A stretch of DNA of 56,139 nt from Streptomyces sp. NRRL S-337. GTDB taxonomy: Bacteria > Actinomycetota > Actinomycetes > Streptomycetales > Streptomycetaceae. Under the pieces are notes generated by a model. The model ran no database searches, had not been told where the DNA came from, and saw nothing but the letters and a program-made list of their open reading frames with translations. The stretch covers positions 1-56,139 of the forward strand of contig NZ_JOIX01000044.1 of the NCBI RefSeq assembly GCF_000720175.1, read 5' to 3'. Positions 1 to 13,282 of the stretch are shown here, in pieces; position 1 is the first letter of the stretch, and every line of letters begins with the position of its first letter. A program made the position numbers and the translations under genes.

Positions 1-90
1 CCGGTTGTGTGGGCTTCGCTTCCAAGGACTCAATAAGGAGCGAAGGCGGAGCGCAGCGGAGCGTAAAGCGTCAGCAGTCCACACAACCGG
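1..90. repeat. Long inverted repeat at window start
   Basis: The first 12 bases (CCGGTTGTGTGG, 1-12) are exactly inverted at 79-90 (CCACACAACCGG). Inside these arms a second, shorter pairing is possible between TTCGCT and AGCGAA. The whole 90 bases could fold as one long interrupted hairpin. No coding gene fits here, and the neighbouring gene on the reverse strand ends at 277, so this may be a terminator or an intergenic repeat. The left edge may continue outside the window. Confidence 0.55.
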
Positions 91-276
91 CCCCGGAGGT
101 CCGTCACCGCACCCGACACCCACCCAGCCCGCCGCAGGCGCAACGGTGACCAGGCCCAACGGTGGGACAGGCGGGTACGTGGGAGGCGCCGCCAAGCGCA
201 ACGGAGAGCGAGCCCCGCGGCGGGACGGACGGGTACGTGGGAGGAAAGCCAAGCGCAGCGGACGGGTACGTGGGGA
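91..276. repeat. Repeat-rich non-coding gap
   Basis: This stretch after the end of the reverse-strand gene at 277 carries three copies of GGGTACGTGGG (starting near 173, 231 and 264) and several copies of a GCGCA(A/G)CGG word (near 50, 136, 195 and 252), mostly in the order repeat, AAGCGCARCGG, repeat. I see no credible gene. The copies are imperfect, so this is a degenerate tandem repeat rather than an array of identical units. Confidence 0.55.
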
Positions 277-1878
277 TCACTGCCGCCGCAACAGGCGAGA
301 CGCCCCCGCTGCCACCGTTGTTGCCAGGACCCAGCCCGCCATGATGAGGATCGCCGCGACCCACTGGGCGGTTCCTCCTGGTTTCCAGGCGGTGTCCTGG
401 TTGAGGTCGATGACCGGGAGGAGGAGGTCGAGGGCGTAGAGGTACGGGTTCCAGGGGGGTGCTTCGCCCGCCTTGAGGGGTGGGGGCGGGGTCATCGAGA
501 AGTAGGCCGTGCCGATGGCCCAGAGGATGGCCATCCAGACCGCGGCGCGGCCGGGGCGGTAGCCGTAGGCGACGGTCCAGTCCTGGAGGAAGCCCCACGC
601 CTTCGCGGCCAGCGGCAGCGTCTCGCGGCGGCGGCGCTGCTTGGCCAGCAGGACCTCGCGGGCGTCTGCGTCCTCGCCGCTGGCGCGCAGCGAGGCGGCG
701 AGCATCTCGTAGGGCTCGGGCGCGTATTCGGGGGTGGCCGCGGCGACCCATTGGAGGCGCAGCGCCAGCGGGAAGTGGCCGCGCGGTATCAGCGTCTCGT
801 ACGCGAAGCCGGCCATCCACAGGCCGCCGAGGCCCGGCCAGCTCGCGGATTTGTCGACGAGGTTGACGACCCGGGCGCCGGAGAGGATCACCCGGCCGCG
901 CTGTGGCCGCTCGCCGAGGAAGCGCAGCTCCGGGGTCTGGATCCGGCGCAGCGACAGCTCCTGGTCGGACTCCATGACGAACCGGGCGTGCTCGAAGTCG
1001 ACCGCGTCGCCGAACCGGCCGTCGTCCAGCCGCATCCCGCCCTCGCACTCGAAGCGCTGCATACGGGTGCCGCGGGGCGGGGTGTTGGTGATGCCGTACG
1101 GGGGAGTGGCGCCGCTGGAGAACGGGGAGTTCGCCAGGCCCGCGGCGGTCAGGTAGAGGGTGCGCTCGACGGTCAGCTGCGGGGCGTTCAGCGCCCGGCG
1201 GCCGAAGGGGTTGCTCAGGTGGCTGCCGCGCAGGCTCAGCGAGACCCCGACCGTGGCGCCGCGCAGCGACAGTTCGCCGTAGGACTCCAGCATCTCGGCC
1301 TGCAGGTCCTGGGCGACGGTCAGGCCGTCCGCCATGATGGACCGGCCCTGGCGGTCCTTGTGGACCACGGTCTGGTTGAGCATGAGGTCGGTGCCGATGT
1401 GGGCGTCGCTGAGCCGGATGCCGGACTGCACGACGCACCGCGGCAGATGCAGATCGCCCTCGGTGTGCAGCCGGGCGGCCTCCAGCCGGGGGATCGCGCA
1501 GTTCACCATCCGCAGCGTGCTGAACCGGCTCTCCGGCAGCACCACCTCGGCCTCGAAGCGGCAGTCCCGCAGCTCCACGAATGGCTTGATCGTGCCGCCC
1601 GCCACGTCGAGAGTGTCCGTGATGTACGCGCCGGTGAGCTTCAGCGCCGAGACCCGGCCCGGCTGCGCCGGCGGGCCGTCGAGCAGCAGCAGCGCCACCA
1701 CCCGGGCCCGCACCCGGCGTTCCGGGCCCCACAGGTGCTGGCCGTGCGGATCGTCGCGGATCGGGTCCCCGATGTGCAGATCGCAGGTGCTGCCGTTGCG
1801 GAACGCCTGCCACATGCTCCATTCCGCCGAGGTCAGCCGCAGGTCGGCGGGCGCGTCGCCGTCCCTGGTCTCCGTCAC
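277..1878 (-). CDS. Beta-helix-like membrane-associated protein
   Basis: A 533-residue protein of unknown function; homologues in Streptomyces are, as I recall, named membrane-associated oxidoreductase, but I see no nucleotide-binding fold to justify that name. Roughly residues 60-390 show a periodic alternation of short hydrophobic strands (patterns like L.DCRF, LRMVNCAI, LSLRGATV) that suggests a right-handed beta-helix of the pentapeptide-repeat or bactofilin sort. The last about 80 residues contain two to three hydrophobic segments (AAVWMAILWAIGTAYFSM and WVAAILIMAGWVLATTV), so the C-terminus is probably in the membrane. The start is GTG at 1878, preceded by a GGGGGA Shine-Dalgarno. It is divergent from hisD across a 307-base gap. 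Confidence 0.75.
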   Translation of the reverse strand: MTETRDGDAPADLRLTSAEWSMWQAFRNGSTCDLHIGDPIRDDPHGQHLWGPERRVRARVVALLLLDGPPAQPGRVSALKLTGAYITDTLDVAGGTIKPFVELRDCRFEAEVVLPESRFSTLRMVNCAIPRLEAARLHTEGDLHLPRCVVQSGIRLSDAHIGTDLMLNQTVVHKDRQGRSIMADGLTVAQDLQAEMLESYGELSLRGATVGVSLSLRGSHLSNPFGRRALNAPQLTVERTLYLTAAGLANSPFSSGATPPYGITNTPPRGTRMQRFECEGGMRLDDGRFGDAVDFEHARFVMESDQELSLRRIQTPELRFLGERPQRGRVILSGARVVNLVDKSASWPGLGGLWMAGFAYETLIPRGHFPLALRLQWVAAATPEYAPEPYEMLAASLRASGEDADAREVLLAKQRRRRETLPLAAKAWGFLQDWTVAYGYRPGRAAVWMAILWAIGTAYFSMTPPPPLKAGEAPPWNPYLYALDLLLPVIDLNQDTAWKPGGTAQWVAAILIMAGWVLATTVAAGASRLLRRQ

Positions 1879-2128
1879 TGTGTCCCCCTTGCTGTCCCGT
1901 GGTCCGCCGCGGCGCGTGCCTGCTCCGCCGCCTTCGCGTGTCGCAACCTGTTCGGACGCATTCCGTGCGCCGGTCCGCGCGCGTCCCGCAGCCGCTCCCG
2001 CAGGTCTCCCCGTACGCCGCTACGTGGCCCTTGCCCGCCCGGTGACCGGTTGAACACGCGTGGTCAGGGCCAACTCCGGTCAACTTCGCGGCGCGCTGTC
2101 ACCGTGCGTCCGGCCCCCGCGTCGCTGT

Positions 2129-2145
2129 GTATCACCCAGTGATAC
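2129..2145. promoter_or_regulatory. Perfect 17-bp palindrome upstream of hisD
   Basis: GTATCAC-CCA-GTGATAC is a perfect 7-bp inverted repeat with a 3-bp spacer. It lies about 40 bases upstream of the hisD start, just above where the -35 region would be, and about 250 bases from the divergent gene. It has the form of a dimeric repressor or activator operator. The binding protein is unknown to me. The rest of 1879-2185 holds no gene. Confidence 0.6.
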
Positions 2146-2173
2146 GGGCGGCCGGGCGCGGGAGCGGGTCTGA

Positions 2174-2185
2174 GACACTGGGGAC

Positions 2186-2186
<1 letters not shown>
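2174..2186 (+). promoter_or_regulatory. Candidate -10 and leaderless start of hisD
   Basis: GACACT (2174-2179) is followed after six bases by the GTG start of hisD at 2186, the spacing expected if the transcript starts at the first base of the start codon. A GGGGA directly before the start could alternatively act as a Shine-Dalgarno. Confidence 0.4.
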
Positions 2187-5264
<3,078 letters not shown>

Positions 5265-5268
5265 TCCC

Positions 5269-5433
5269 GTGAATGGCCTGTCGACCGTCTTCATCCTGCT
5301 CGGGCTCTTCCTCCTCGGCGGCGTCTACTCCTTCTGGAAGCAGCAGCTGCCCAAGAGCCTGATCGTGCTGCTCTCCGTCGGCTCGGCGATGTGCCTGGCC
5401 GCCGGTGTGCTGCGGCTGGAGGTGTGGAATTGA
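5269..5433 (+). CDS. 54-residue membrane protein inside his operon
   Basis: A short gene between hisB and hisH. Translation from GTG at 5269 gives [18 protein letters not shown] and continues to end in LRLEVWN. Two hydrophobic helices (about residues 4-20 and 28-47) are separated by a short polar stretch (FWKQQLPKS). Its TGA (5431-5433) overlaps the TTG start of hisH (TTGA), and a GGAGG inside its last codons serves as the hisH ribosome binding site, so its translation should be coupled to HisH. Function is unknown. Codon use matches the neighbours, supporting a real gene. Confidence 0.8.
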   Translation: MNGLSTVFILLGLFLLGGVYSFWKQQLPKSLIVLLSVGSAMCLAAGVLRLEVWN

Positions 5434-6080
5434 CCGCCCCGTCCTCCCGTAAGAAGGTCGTCGTCCTCGACTACGGCTTCGGCAACGTCCGTTCCGCGGA
5501 GCGCGCGCTGGCGCATGTCGGCGCGGACGTGGAGATCACCCGGGACTTCGACCGGGCGATGAACGCCGAGGGGCTGCTGGTCCCCGGTGTGGGTGCGTTC
5601 GCCGCCTGCATGCGCGGGCTGCAGGAGGCCCGCGGCGACTGGATCGTCGGGCGCCGGCTGGCCGGCGGCCGCCCGGTCATGGGCATCTGCGTCGGCATGC
5701 AGGTCCTCTTCGGCCGCGGCATCGAGCACGGCGTGGAGACCGAAGGCCTGGACGAGTGGCCGGGCACGGTCGGCCCGCTCAAGGCCGACATCGTCCCGCA
5801 CATGGGCTGGAACACCGTCGACGCCCCCGAGGGCTCGCGGCTGTTCGCCGGGCTGCCCGCCGACGCCCGCTACTACTTCGTGCACTCCTACGCAGTGCAC
5901 GACTGGGAGCTGGAGATCGGCAACCCGCACCTCGCCGCACCGAAGGTCACCTGGGCCACGCACGGCGAGCCGTTCGTGGCCGCGGTCGAGAACGGCCCGC
6001 TGTGGGCCACCCAGTTCCACCCCGAGAAGTCCGGCGACGCCGGTGCCCAGCTCCTGACCAACTGGATCGAAACGCTGTGA
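5430..6080 (+). CDS. hisH: Imidazole glycerol phosphate synthase, glutaminase subunit
   Basis: Class I glutamine amidotransferase that supplies ammonia to HisF. With a TTG start at 5430 the protein has 216 residues. The start is chosen because GGAGG lies seven bases upstream, whereas the in-frame GTG at 5424 would be only one base from it. The catalytic triad is visible: Cys87 in [10 protein letters not shown], and His197 and Glu199 in QFHPEKSG. It begins inside the stop codon of the preceding membrane microprotein and ends next to priA. Confidence 0.95.
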   Translation: MTAPSSRKKVVVLDYGFGNVRSAERALAHVGADVEITRDFDRAMNAEGLLVPGVGAFAACMRGLQEARGDWIVGRRLAGGRPVMGICVGMQVLFGRGIEHGVETEGLDEWPGTVGPLKADIVPHMGWNTVDAPEGSRLFAGLPADARYYFVHSYAVHDWELEIGNPHLAAPKVTWATHGEPFVAAVENGPLWATQFHPEKSGDAGAQLLTNWIETL

Positions 6081-6085
6081 ACGCT

Positions 6086-6811
6086 GTGAACACGCTTGAA
6101 CTGCTGCCCGCCGTCGACGTCCGCGACGGCCAGGCCGTCCGCCTCGTGCACGGCGAGTCCGGCTCCGAGACCTCCTACGGCGACCCGCTGGAGGCGGCCC
6201 TCGCCTGGCAGCGGGCCGGCGCCGAGTGGCTGCACCTCGTCGACCTCGACGCGGCCTTCGGCACCGGCGACAACCGCGCGCAGATCGCCGAGGTGGCCCG
6301 CTCGATGGACATCAAGGTCGAGCTGTCCGGCGGCATCCGCGACGACGCCTCGCTCGCCGCGGCGCTGGCCACCGGCTGCACCCGGGTCAACATCGGCACC
6401 GCGGCGCTGGAGAACCCCGAGTGGGTCGCCAAGATCATCGCCGAGTACGGCGACCGGATCGCGGTCGGCCTGGACGTCCGGGGGACGACGCTGCGCGGCC
6501 GCGGCTGGACCCGCGACGGCGGCGACCTCTACGAGACGCTGGCCCGCCTGGACTCCGAGGGCTGCGCCCGGTACGTCGTCACCGACATCAACAAGGACGG
6601 CACCCTCCAGGGCCCCAACCTGGAGCTGCTGAGGAACGTCTGCGCCGCCACCGACCGCCCCGTCGTCGCCTCCGGCGGCGTCTCCTCCCTCGACGACCTG
6701 CGGGCCATCGCGGGCCTGGTACCGGAGGGCGTCGAGGGCGCGATCGTCGGCAAGGCGCTCTACACGAAGGCGTTCACCCTGGAGGAAGCCCTGGAGGCGG
6801 TGTCCCGATGA
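6086..6811 (+). CDS. priA: Bifunctional HisA/TrpF isomerase PriA
   Basis: A (beta-alpha)8-barrel isomerase that in actinobacteria acts on both ProFAR (histidine path, HisA) and phosphoribosylanthranilate (tryptophan path, TrpF). With the GTG at 6086 the protein has 241 residues and the catalytic aspartates fall at D11 (PAVDVRDG) and D130 (GLDVRG), the numbering known for S. coelicolor PriA. A GTG nine bases earlier (6077), overlapping the hisH stop, is an alternative start. No separate trpF occurs in this window, consistent with dual function. It overlaps the next gene by ATGA. Confidence 0.93.
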   Translation: MNTLELLPAVDVRDGQAVRLVHGESGSETSYGDPLEAALAWQRAGAEWLHLVDLDAAFGTGDNRAQIAEVARSMDIKVELSGGIRDDASLAAALATGCTRVNIGTAALENPEWVAKIIAEYGDRIAVGLDVRGTTLRGRGWTRDGGDLYETLARLDSEGCARYVVTDINKDGTLQGPNLELLRNVCAATDRPVVASGGVSSLDDLRAIAGLVPEGVEGAIVGKALYTKAFTLEEALEAVSR

Positions 6812-7245
6812 GCGAGGCCGTGCGGCGCGTCCAGTCCGACAGCCCCTGGGAGGGGGCCTTCGGCCATGCACGCGCCGTCGCGGCCGGGGACCGGGTCCTG
6901 GTCGCCGGCACCCTGCCGTTCACCGGCACGGTGCTGCACGGCGAGGGGGACCCGTACGAACAGGCGCTCGCGGCCTTCCGGCAGGGCCTCGACGCGCTGA
7001 GGGAATTCGGCCTGGGCGCCGAATCCGTCATCCGCACCCGCATGTACCTCACCCATGTGCGCGACGTGGACGCCGTCGGCCGGGCCCACAAGGAGCTCTT
7101 CGACGCCGTGCGGCCCGCCGCGACCGTGCTCGTGGTCTCCGGCTTCGTCGATCCGCGGGTGCTGGTGCAGATCGAACTCGAAGCATTCCGCGACAGCGCA
7201 ACCCCGGGGGGCGCACCCCGGGTCCCCGAAGGAGAACCGCGATGA
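6808..7245 (+). CDS. RidA/YjgF-family protein in his operon
   Basis: A 145-residue protein of the RidA (YER057c/UK114) family, whose members hydrolyse reactive enamine/imine intermediates released by PLP enzymes. The segment [20 protein letters not shown] and the later [21 protein letters not shown] match the family's core; the latter holds the conserved arginine that binds carboxylates (PRVLVQIE). The last 16 residues are a Gly/Pro/Glu tail. It overlaps priA and hisF by four bases at each end (ATGA twice), so it is fully embedded in the his operon. A role in protecting his enzymes from enamine damage is an inference. Confidence 0.88.
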   Translation: MSEAVRRVQSDSPWEGAFGHARAVAAGDRVLVAGTLPFTGTVLHGEGDPYEQALAAFRQGLDALREFGLGAESVIRTRMYLTHVRDVDAVGRAHKELFDAVRPAATVLVVSGFVDPRVLVQIELEAFRDSATPGGAPRVPEGEPR

Positions 7246-8006
7246 CCCTGGCGGTCCGAGTCATCCCTTGCCTGGACGTCGACAACGGCCGGGTCGTCAA
7301 GGGCGTCAACTTCCAGAACCTCCGCGACGCCGGCGACCCCGTCGAGATGGCCAAGATCTACGGCGAGGAGGGCGCCGACGAGCTGACCTTCCTCGACATC
7401 ACCGCCTCCTCCGGCAACCGCGAGACCACCTACGACGTGGTCCGCCGGACCGCCGAACAGGTCTTCATCCCGCTCACCGTCGGCGGTGGCGTCCGCACCC
7501 CCGAGGACGTCGACAAACTCCTCCGCGCCGGCGCCGACAAGGTCGGCGTCAACACCGCCGCCATCGCCCGCCCCGACGTGATCCGCGAGATCGCCGAACG
7601 CTTCGGCAGCCAGGTCCTGGTCCTGTCGGTCGACGCCCGCCGCACCGACGCCGGCACGCCGTCCGGCTTCGAGGTCACCACCCACGGCGGCCGCCGCGGC
7701 ACCGGCATCGACGCGGTCGAATGGGCCCACCGCGCCGCCGAACTCGGCGCCGGCGAGATCCTGCTGAACTCCATGGACGCCGACGGCACCAAGGACGGCT
7801 ACGACGTCGAGATGATCGAGGCGGTCCGCAAGCACGTCACCGTCCCGGTCATCGCCTCCGGCGGCGCCGGCAAGCTCTCCCACTTCCCCCCGGCCGTCGC
7901 CGCCGGCGCCGACGCGGTCCTCGCCGCCTCGGTCTTCCACTTCGGCGACCTCCGCATCAGCGAGGTCAAGCAGACCCTGCGCGAGGCGGGGCACCCGGTG
8001 CGCTGA
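7242..8006 (+). CDS. hisF: Imidazole glycerol phosphate synthase, cyclase subunit
   Basis: Cyclase subunit that uses ammonia from HisH to make imidazole glycerol phosphate and AICAR. The 254-residue barrel shows the N-terminal catalytic aspartate in [17 protein letters not shown] and the second in VLSVDARR, plus phosphate-binding glycines in SGGAGKL. It is the last gene of the operon and faces the convergent sdh cassette across a 20-base GC palindrome. hisE and hisG are not in this window. Confidence 0.97.
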   Translation: MTLAVRVIPCLDVDNGRVVKGVNFQNLRDAGDPVEMAKIYGEEGADELTFLDITASSGNRETTYDVVRRTAEQVFIPLTVGGGVRTPEDVDKLLRAGADKVGVNTAAIARPDVIREIAERFGSQVLVLSVDARRTDAGTPSGFEVTTHGGRRGTGIDAVEWAHRAAELGAGEILLNSMDADGTKDGYDVEMIEAVRKHVTVPVIASGGAGKLSHFPPAVAAGADAVLAASVFHFGDLRISEVKQTLREAGHPVR

Positions 8007-8016
8007 CCTGAGGTGC

Positions 8017-8036
8017 CCCGCCCCGGCCGGGGCGGG
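8017..8036. terminator. GC palindrome between hisF and sdhB
   Basis: A perfect 20-base palindrome, two mirrored ten-base arms of CCCGCCCCGG, lies in the 33 bases between the convergent hisF and sdhB stop codons. It has no T-run, which is common for Streptomyces terminators. It could serve both strands. Confidence 0.55.
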
Positions 8037-8039
8037 CGC

Positions 8040-8818
8040 TCAGCGCCCCTTGCCGACCGCCCGGACGAACTCGCGGTTCATCCTCGTGATGCTGAACAGC
8101 GGGATGCCCTTGGGGCAGGCGGTGGCGCATTCGCCGGTCAGCGTGCAGCCGCCGAAGCCCTCCTCGTCCATCTGGGCCACCATGTCCAGGACCCGGGACT
8201 CGCGTTCCGGGGCGCCCTGCGGCAGGACGTTGAGGTGGTTGACCTTGGCGGAGGTGAAGAGCATCGCCGCCCCGTTCGGGCAAGCGGCGACACACGCCCC
8301 GCAGCCGATGCACTCGGCGTGCTCGAAGGCGTGGTCGGCGTCCGGCTTCGGCACGGGCGTGGCGTGCGCGTCCGGTGCGGAGCCGGTGGGGGCGGTGATG
8401 TAGCCGCCGGCCTGGATGATCCGGTCGAAGGCGGAGCGGTCGACGACCAGGTCCTTGATCACCGGGAAGGCGGACGCCCGCCACGGCTCGATGTCGATGG
8501 TGTCGCCGTCCTGGAAGGACCGCATGTGCAGCTGGCAGGTGGTGGTGCTTCCCCAAGCTCTCGAATCCGCTCGAGCAGGGGAGACCCCATTCGGGCCGTG
8601 CGCGTCGCCGTTGATGACGAGCGAGCAGGCGCCGCAGATGCCCTCGCGGCAGTCGTGGTCGAAGGCGACCGGGTCCTCGCCCCGGAGGATGAGCTCCTCG
8701 TTGAGCGTGTCCAGCATCTCCAGGAAGGACATGTCGGACGAGATGCCGTCCACCTCGTACGTGGACATGGCGCCTTCGGCGTCGGCGTTCTTCTGGCGCC
8801 AGACGCGCAGGATGAGCC

Positions 8819-8822
<4 letters not shown>
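8040..8822 (-). CDS. sdhB: Succinate dehydrogenase/fumarate reductase iron-sulfur subunit
   Basis: Iron-sulfur subunit that carries electrons between the flavoprotein and the membrane cytochrome. The 260-residue protein has [2Fe-2S] ligands in [16 protein letters not shown] and TTTCQLHM, and C-terminal cluster ligands in [33 protein letters not shown]. Unusually, about 13 extra residues ([15 protein letters not shown] in place of roughly two) separate the third and fourth [2Fe-2S] cysteines. The DNA encoding them is a REP-like Streptomyces repeat (8548-8589). The frame stays open. The ATG at 8822 overlaps the sdhA stop (ATGA). Confidence 0.92.
8548..8589. repeat. REP-like repeat in frame within sdhB
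   Basis: A 42-base unit that starts CTTCCCCAAGCTCTCGA and ends TCGAGCAGGGGAGACCCCA. The CTCTCGA/TCGAG and TTCCCC/GGGGA halves form an inverted repeat. It has the form of a short repeat that I recall as common between genes in Streptomyces (CTYCCCCAAGCTCTCG ... GAGCAGGGGRGACCCC). Here it is inside the coding region of sdhB and preserves the frame. A related unit occurs at 29942-29982. Confidence 0.7.
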
Positions 8823-10768
<1,946 letters not shown>

Positions 10769-10770
10769 GG

Positions 10771-11526
10771 TCAGCTCACCACTTCGGTCATGACGGCGAC
10801 GGGTACGGAGACGAAGCCCACCGTCAGCACCAGCGCGAGGACGTTGGCGGTGGTCTTCAGGAGGCGGTCACGGGTGCGGCTGCCGACGCCGAGGCTCTGC
10901 GCGGCGCTCCAGAAGCCGTGCCGGACGTGCAGGCCGAGCGCCAGCATCGCGAGGAGGTAGATGACGTTGCCGTACCAGGTGGAGAAGGTGTCCACGACGT
11001 TCTGGTACGGGTGGCCGGGCCGGAAGCCGGAGTGCACGGTCCCGGTCGTCAGGTCGAGCAGGTGCCAGACGAGGAACAGGCCGAGGATGATCCCGCCCCA
11101 GCGCATGGTGCGGGTCGCGTAGCTCGCGCGCCGCTTCTTGTGCACATATCCGGTGGGGCGCGCCTTGATGTCGCGGCGGCTGAGCTGGTACGCGGACGTG
11201 GCGTGGGCGACGACGGCGACGACGAGGACGACGCGGACCAGCCACAGCGTCCACCCGTAGTGCATGAACGGCTCGCCCACCGTGCGCAGCCAGTGCGCGT
11301 AGTGGTCGAACTCGCCCGGCCCGAAGAAGATCTTCAGGTTCCCGATCATGTGGACGACCAGGTAGAGCAGCATGATCAGCCCGCTCACGGCCATCACCGT
11401 CTTCTTGCCGACGGTCGAGCCCCAGAGCGTCGGCCCGCCCGTCGCCCGGCCACCACCCCTCATCGAGCGCTGTCGCGCGCCGCCCGTCTTCGACGGCCGT
11501 CGGTCCGTCCGTATGCCCAGTGCCAT
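10771..11526 (-). CDS. sdhC: Succinate dehydrogenase/fumarate reductase cytochrome b subunit
   Basis: Membrane anchor of the complex, 251 residues, of the single-subunit diheme b558 type. Five hydrophobic helices are visible, beginning with [20 protein letters not shown], and then around [48 protein letters not shown] and [17 protein letters not shown]. Histidines in these helices are likely heme ligands. The start at 11526 has a TACGGT eight bases upstream on the reverse strand, suggesting a leaderless or near-leaderless transcript. The gene is divergent from a LysR regulator that probably controls it. Confidence 0.9.
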   Translation of the reverse strand: MALGIRTDRRPSKTGGARQRSMRGGGRATGGPTLWGSTVGKKTVMAVSGLIMLLYLVVHMIGNLKIFFGPGEFDHYAHWLRTVGEPFMHYGWTLWLVRVVLVVAVVAHATSAYQLSRRDIKARPTGYVHKKRRASYATRTMRWGGIILGLFLVWHLLDLTTGTVHSGFRPGHPYQNVVDTFSTWYGNVIYLLAMLALGLHVRHGFWSAAQSLGVGSRTRDRLLKTTANVLALVLTVGFVSVPVAVMTEVVS

Positions 11527-11585
11527 GGGACCCGACCGTAAGCAGCGGTCCGCCATCAGTCCAAGACATGCTCCGGCTCATCTCC

Positions 11586-11600
11586 ATAGGCTGGGCCTAT
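11586..11600. promoter_or_regulatory. Perfect LysR-type box (T-N11-A)
   Basis: ATAGGC-TGG-GCCTAT is a perfect 15-base palindrome with the T-N11-A form of LysR-family operators. It sits 21 bases before the LysR start and 60 bases before the divergent sdhC start, so one dimer could autoregulate lysR and activate sdhCAB. Confidence 0.7.
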
Positions 11601-11620
11601 CGATGCCGTACCGTCGCCTC

Positions 11621-12577
11621 ATGCAGCTGCAGCAGCTCCGCTACTTCACCGCGGTCGCCGACACCCGCCACTTCACCCGCGCCGCCGAGCGCGAACACGT
11701 CGCCCAGCCCTCGCTGTCCCAGCAGATCCGGTCCCTGGAACGGGAGCTGGGCGCCGAGCTCTTCCACCGCGCCCGCGGCCACATCACCCTCACCGACGCC
11801 GGCGAGACCCTGCTGCCGCTCGCCCGCCGGATCCTCGCCGACGCCGAGACCGCCCGCCGCGAGGTCCAGGAGGTCGCCCAGCTGCGCCGCGGCCGGCTGC
11901 GGCTCGGCGCCCCGCCCAGCCTCTGCGCGAGCCTCGTCCCCGACGTCCTGAGCGCCTTCCACACGGCCTATCCCGGCGTCGACCTGATCGTCACCGAGGA
12001 CGGCTCCCAGGACCTGGTACGCGCCCTGGCCGACGGCGCGCTCGACCTCGCCCTGATCATCACCCCGCTGCCCGTCCAGGCCCCCGCCCTGGCCACCTCC
12101 GAGCTGCTGCGCGAGGAACTGGTCGTGGTCTCCGCCCCGGACCGGCCCGCACCGGCGACCGGCCGGCGCACCAGGATCCGCGTCGAGGACCTCCGCGGCC
12201 GCCCGCTGGCCATGTTCCGCCGCGGCTACGACCTGCGGGAATTCACCACCGCGGCGTGCCGCGCGGCCGGCTTCGAGCCGACCTTCACCGTCGAGGGCGG
12301 CGAGATGGACGCGGTCCTCGGCTTCGTCCGCGCCGGGCTGGGCATCGCCGTCGTGCCCAGCATGGTCGCCGAACGCTCCGGCCTGCGCATCACCCCCTTC
12401 GCCACCCCCGGCATGCACCGCGTCGTCTCCGTCGCCCACCGCGGCGACGTCTCCCCGCCCCGCGCCGCCCGCGAACTGGAACGCATCCTGAAGGCACACC
12501 CGGGCCTGGAGCCGTCGCCCGGCCCCGGCGGGCGTTCCGGCCCGTCGCCCACCGCCGCGCGGCGCCGTGGCAGGTGA
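11621..12577 (+). CDS. LysR-family regulator beside sdh genes
   Basis: A 318-residue LysR-type regulator. The N-terminal winged helix-turn-helix covers about residues 1-60 (MQLQQLRYFTAVADTRHFTR then AAEREHVAQPSLSQQIRSLE), followed by an effector-binding domain of the periplasmic-binding type. The start at 11621 fits the family N-terminus; TACCGT lies six bases upstream and no Shine-Dalgarno is present, suggesting a leaderless message. An upstream ATG at 11603 is possible. Divergent position and the palindrome between the genes point to control of sdhCAB. Effector unknown. Confidence 0.88.
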   Translation: MQLQQLRYFTAVADTRHFTRAAEREHVAQPSLSQQIRSLERELGAELFHRARGHITLTDAGETLLPLARRILADAETARREVQEVAQLRRGRLRLGAPPSLCASLVPDVLSAFHTAYPGVDLIVTEDGSQDLVRALADGALDLALIITPLPVQAPALATSELLREELVVVSAPDRPAPATGRRTRIRVEDLRGRPLAMFRRGYDLREFTTAACRAAGFEPTFTVEGGEMDAVLGFVRAGLGIAVVPSMVAERSGLRITPFATPGMHRVVSVAHRGDVSPPRAARELERILKAHPGLEPSPGPGGRSGPSPTAARRRGR

Positions 12578-12603
12578 TCGCGACCGGCCGTAGGCTGGCC
12601 GTT

Positions 12604-13236
12604 ATGTCGACCCATGCGAAGCGTGAACGACTCCTCCTCGCCGACCTGTTGGAGAGCGCCGGGCCCGAGGCGCCGACGCTCTGCGAGAACTGGACCACCC
12701 GGGACCTGGCCGCCCACCTGGTCGTCCGCGAGCGGCGCGCCGACGCCGCCGGCGGGCTGCTGGTCAAACCGCTCGCGGGCCGGCTGCGGCGGGTACAGGC
12801 GGAATTCGCGGCCAAGCCGTACGGCGAGCTGATCCACCTGATCAGGACCGGCCCGCCGCGGCTGTCGCCGTTCGCGCTCAAGCCGGTCGACGAGGCGTCC
12901 AACACCGTCGAGTTCTACGTCCACGCCGAGGACGTCCGGCGCGCCCGCCCGGAGTGGACCCCGCGCGAGGTGGACCCCGTCTTCGCGGACGCGCTGTGGA
13001 CCCGGATCGAGCGGATGGCCCGGGTGCTGGGCCGTACGTCACCGGTCGGGCTGGTGCTGCGCCGCCCGGACGGGCGCACGGCGGTCGCCCACCGCGGCAC
13101 CCCGGTCGTCACGGTCGTCGGCGAGCCGGGCGAGCTGACCATGTTCGCCTTCGGCCGGCAGGAAGCCGCCGACGTGCAGCTGGACGGCGACAAGGAAGCG
13201 GTCGACCGGCTGCTGGCCGCGAAGCTCGGCATCTGA
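12604..13236 (+). CDS. TIGR03085-type DinB-like protein
   Basis: A 210-residue protein of the actinobacterial family that I recall as TIGR03085, related to the DinB/mycothiol-dependent maleylpyruvate isomerase N-terminal fold. The N-terminal part has the typical [20 protein letters not shown] motif with a metal-type histidine, and [13 protein letters not shown] supplies a further histidine. Activity is unknown. A TAGGCT lies seven bases before the ATG with no Shine-Dalgarno, so the message is probably leaderless. It sits between lysR and hisI as a separate transcription unit. Confidence 0.82.
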   Translation: MSTHAKRERLLLADLLESAGPEAPTLCENWTTRDLAAHLVVRERRADAAGGLLVKPLAGRLRRVQAEFAAKPYGELIHLIRTGPPRLSPFALKPVDEASNTVEFYVHAEDVRRARPEWTPREVDPVFADALWTRIERMARVLGRTSPVGLVLRRPDGRTAVAHRGTPVVTVVGEPGELTMFAFGRQEAADVQLDGDKEAVDRLLAAKLGI

Positions 13237-13282
13237 GGCGCCTCCGGGCCGACGGGAGCGCCGGCCCCGGGGCGCCGTGCCC

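Noticed and set aside
7196..7228. A third REP-like unit at the end of the RidA gene
   Set aside because: The CCCCGGGGGGCGCACCCCGG stretch resembles part of the unit but lacks the CTYCCCCA half; GC-rich composition alone can explain it.
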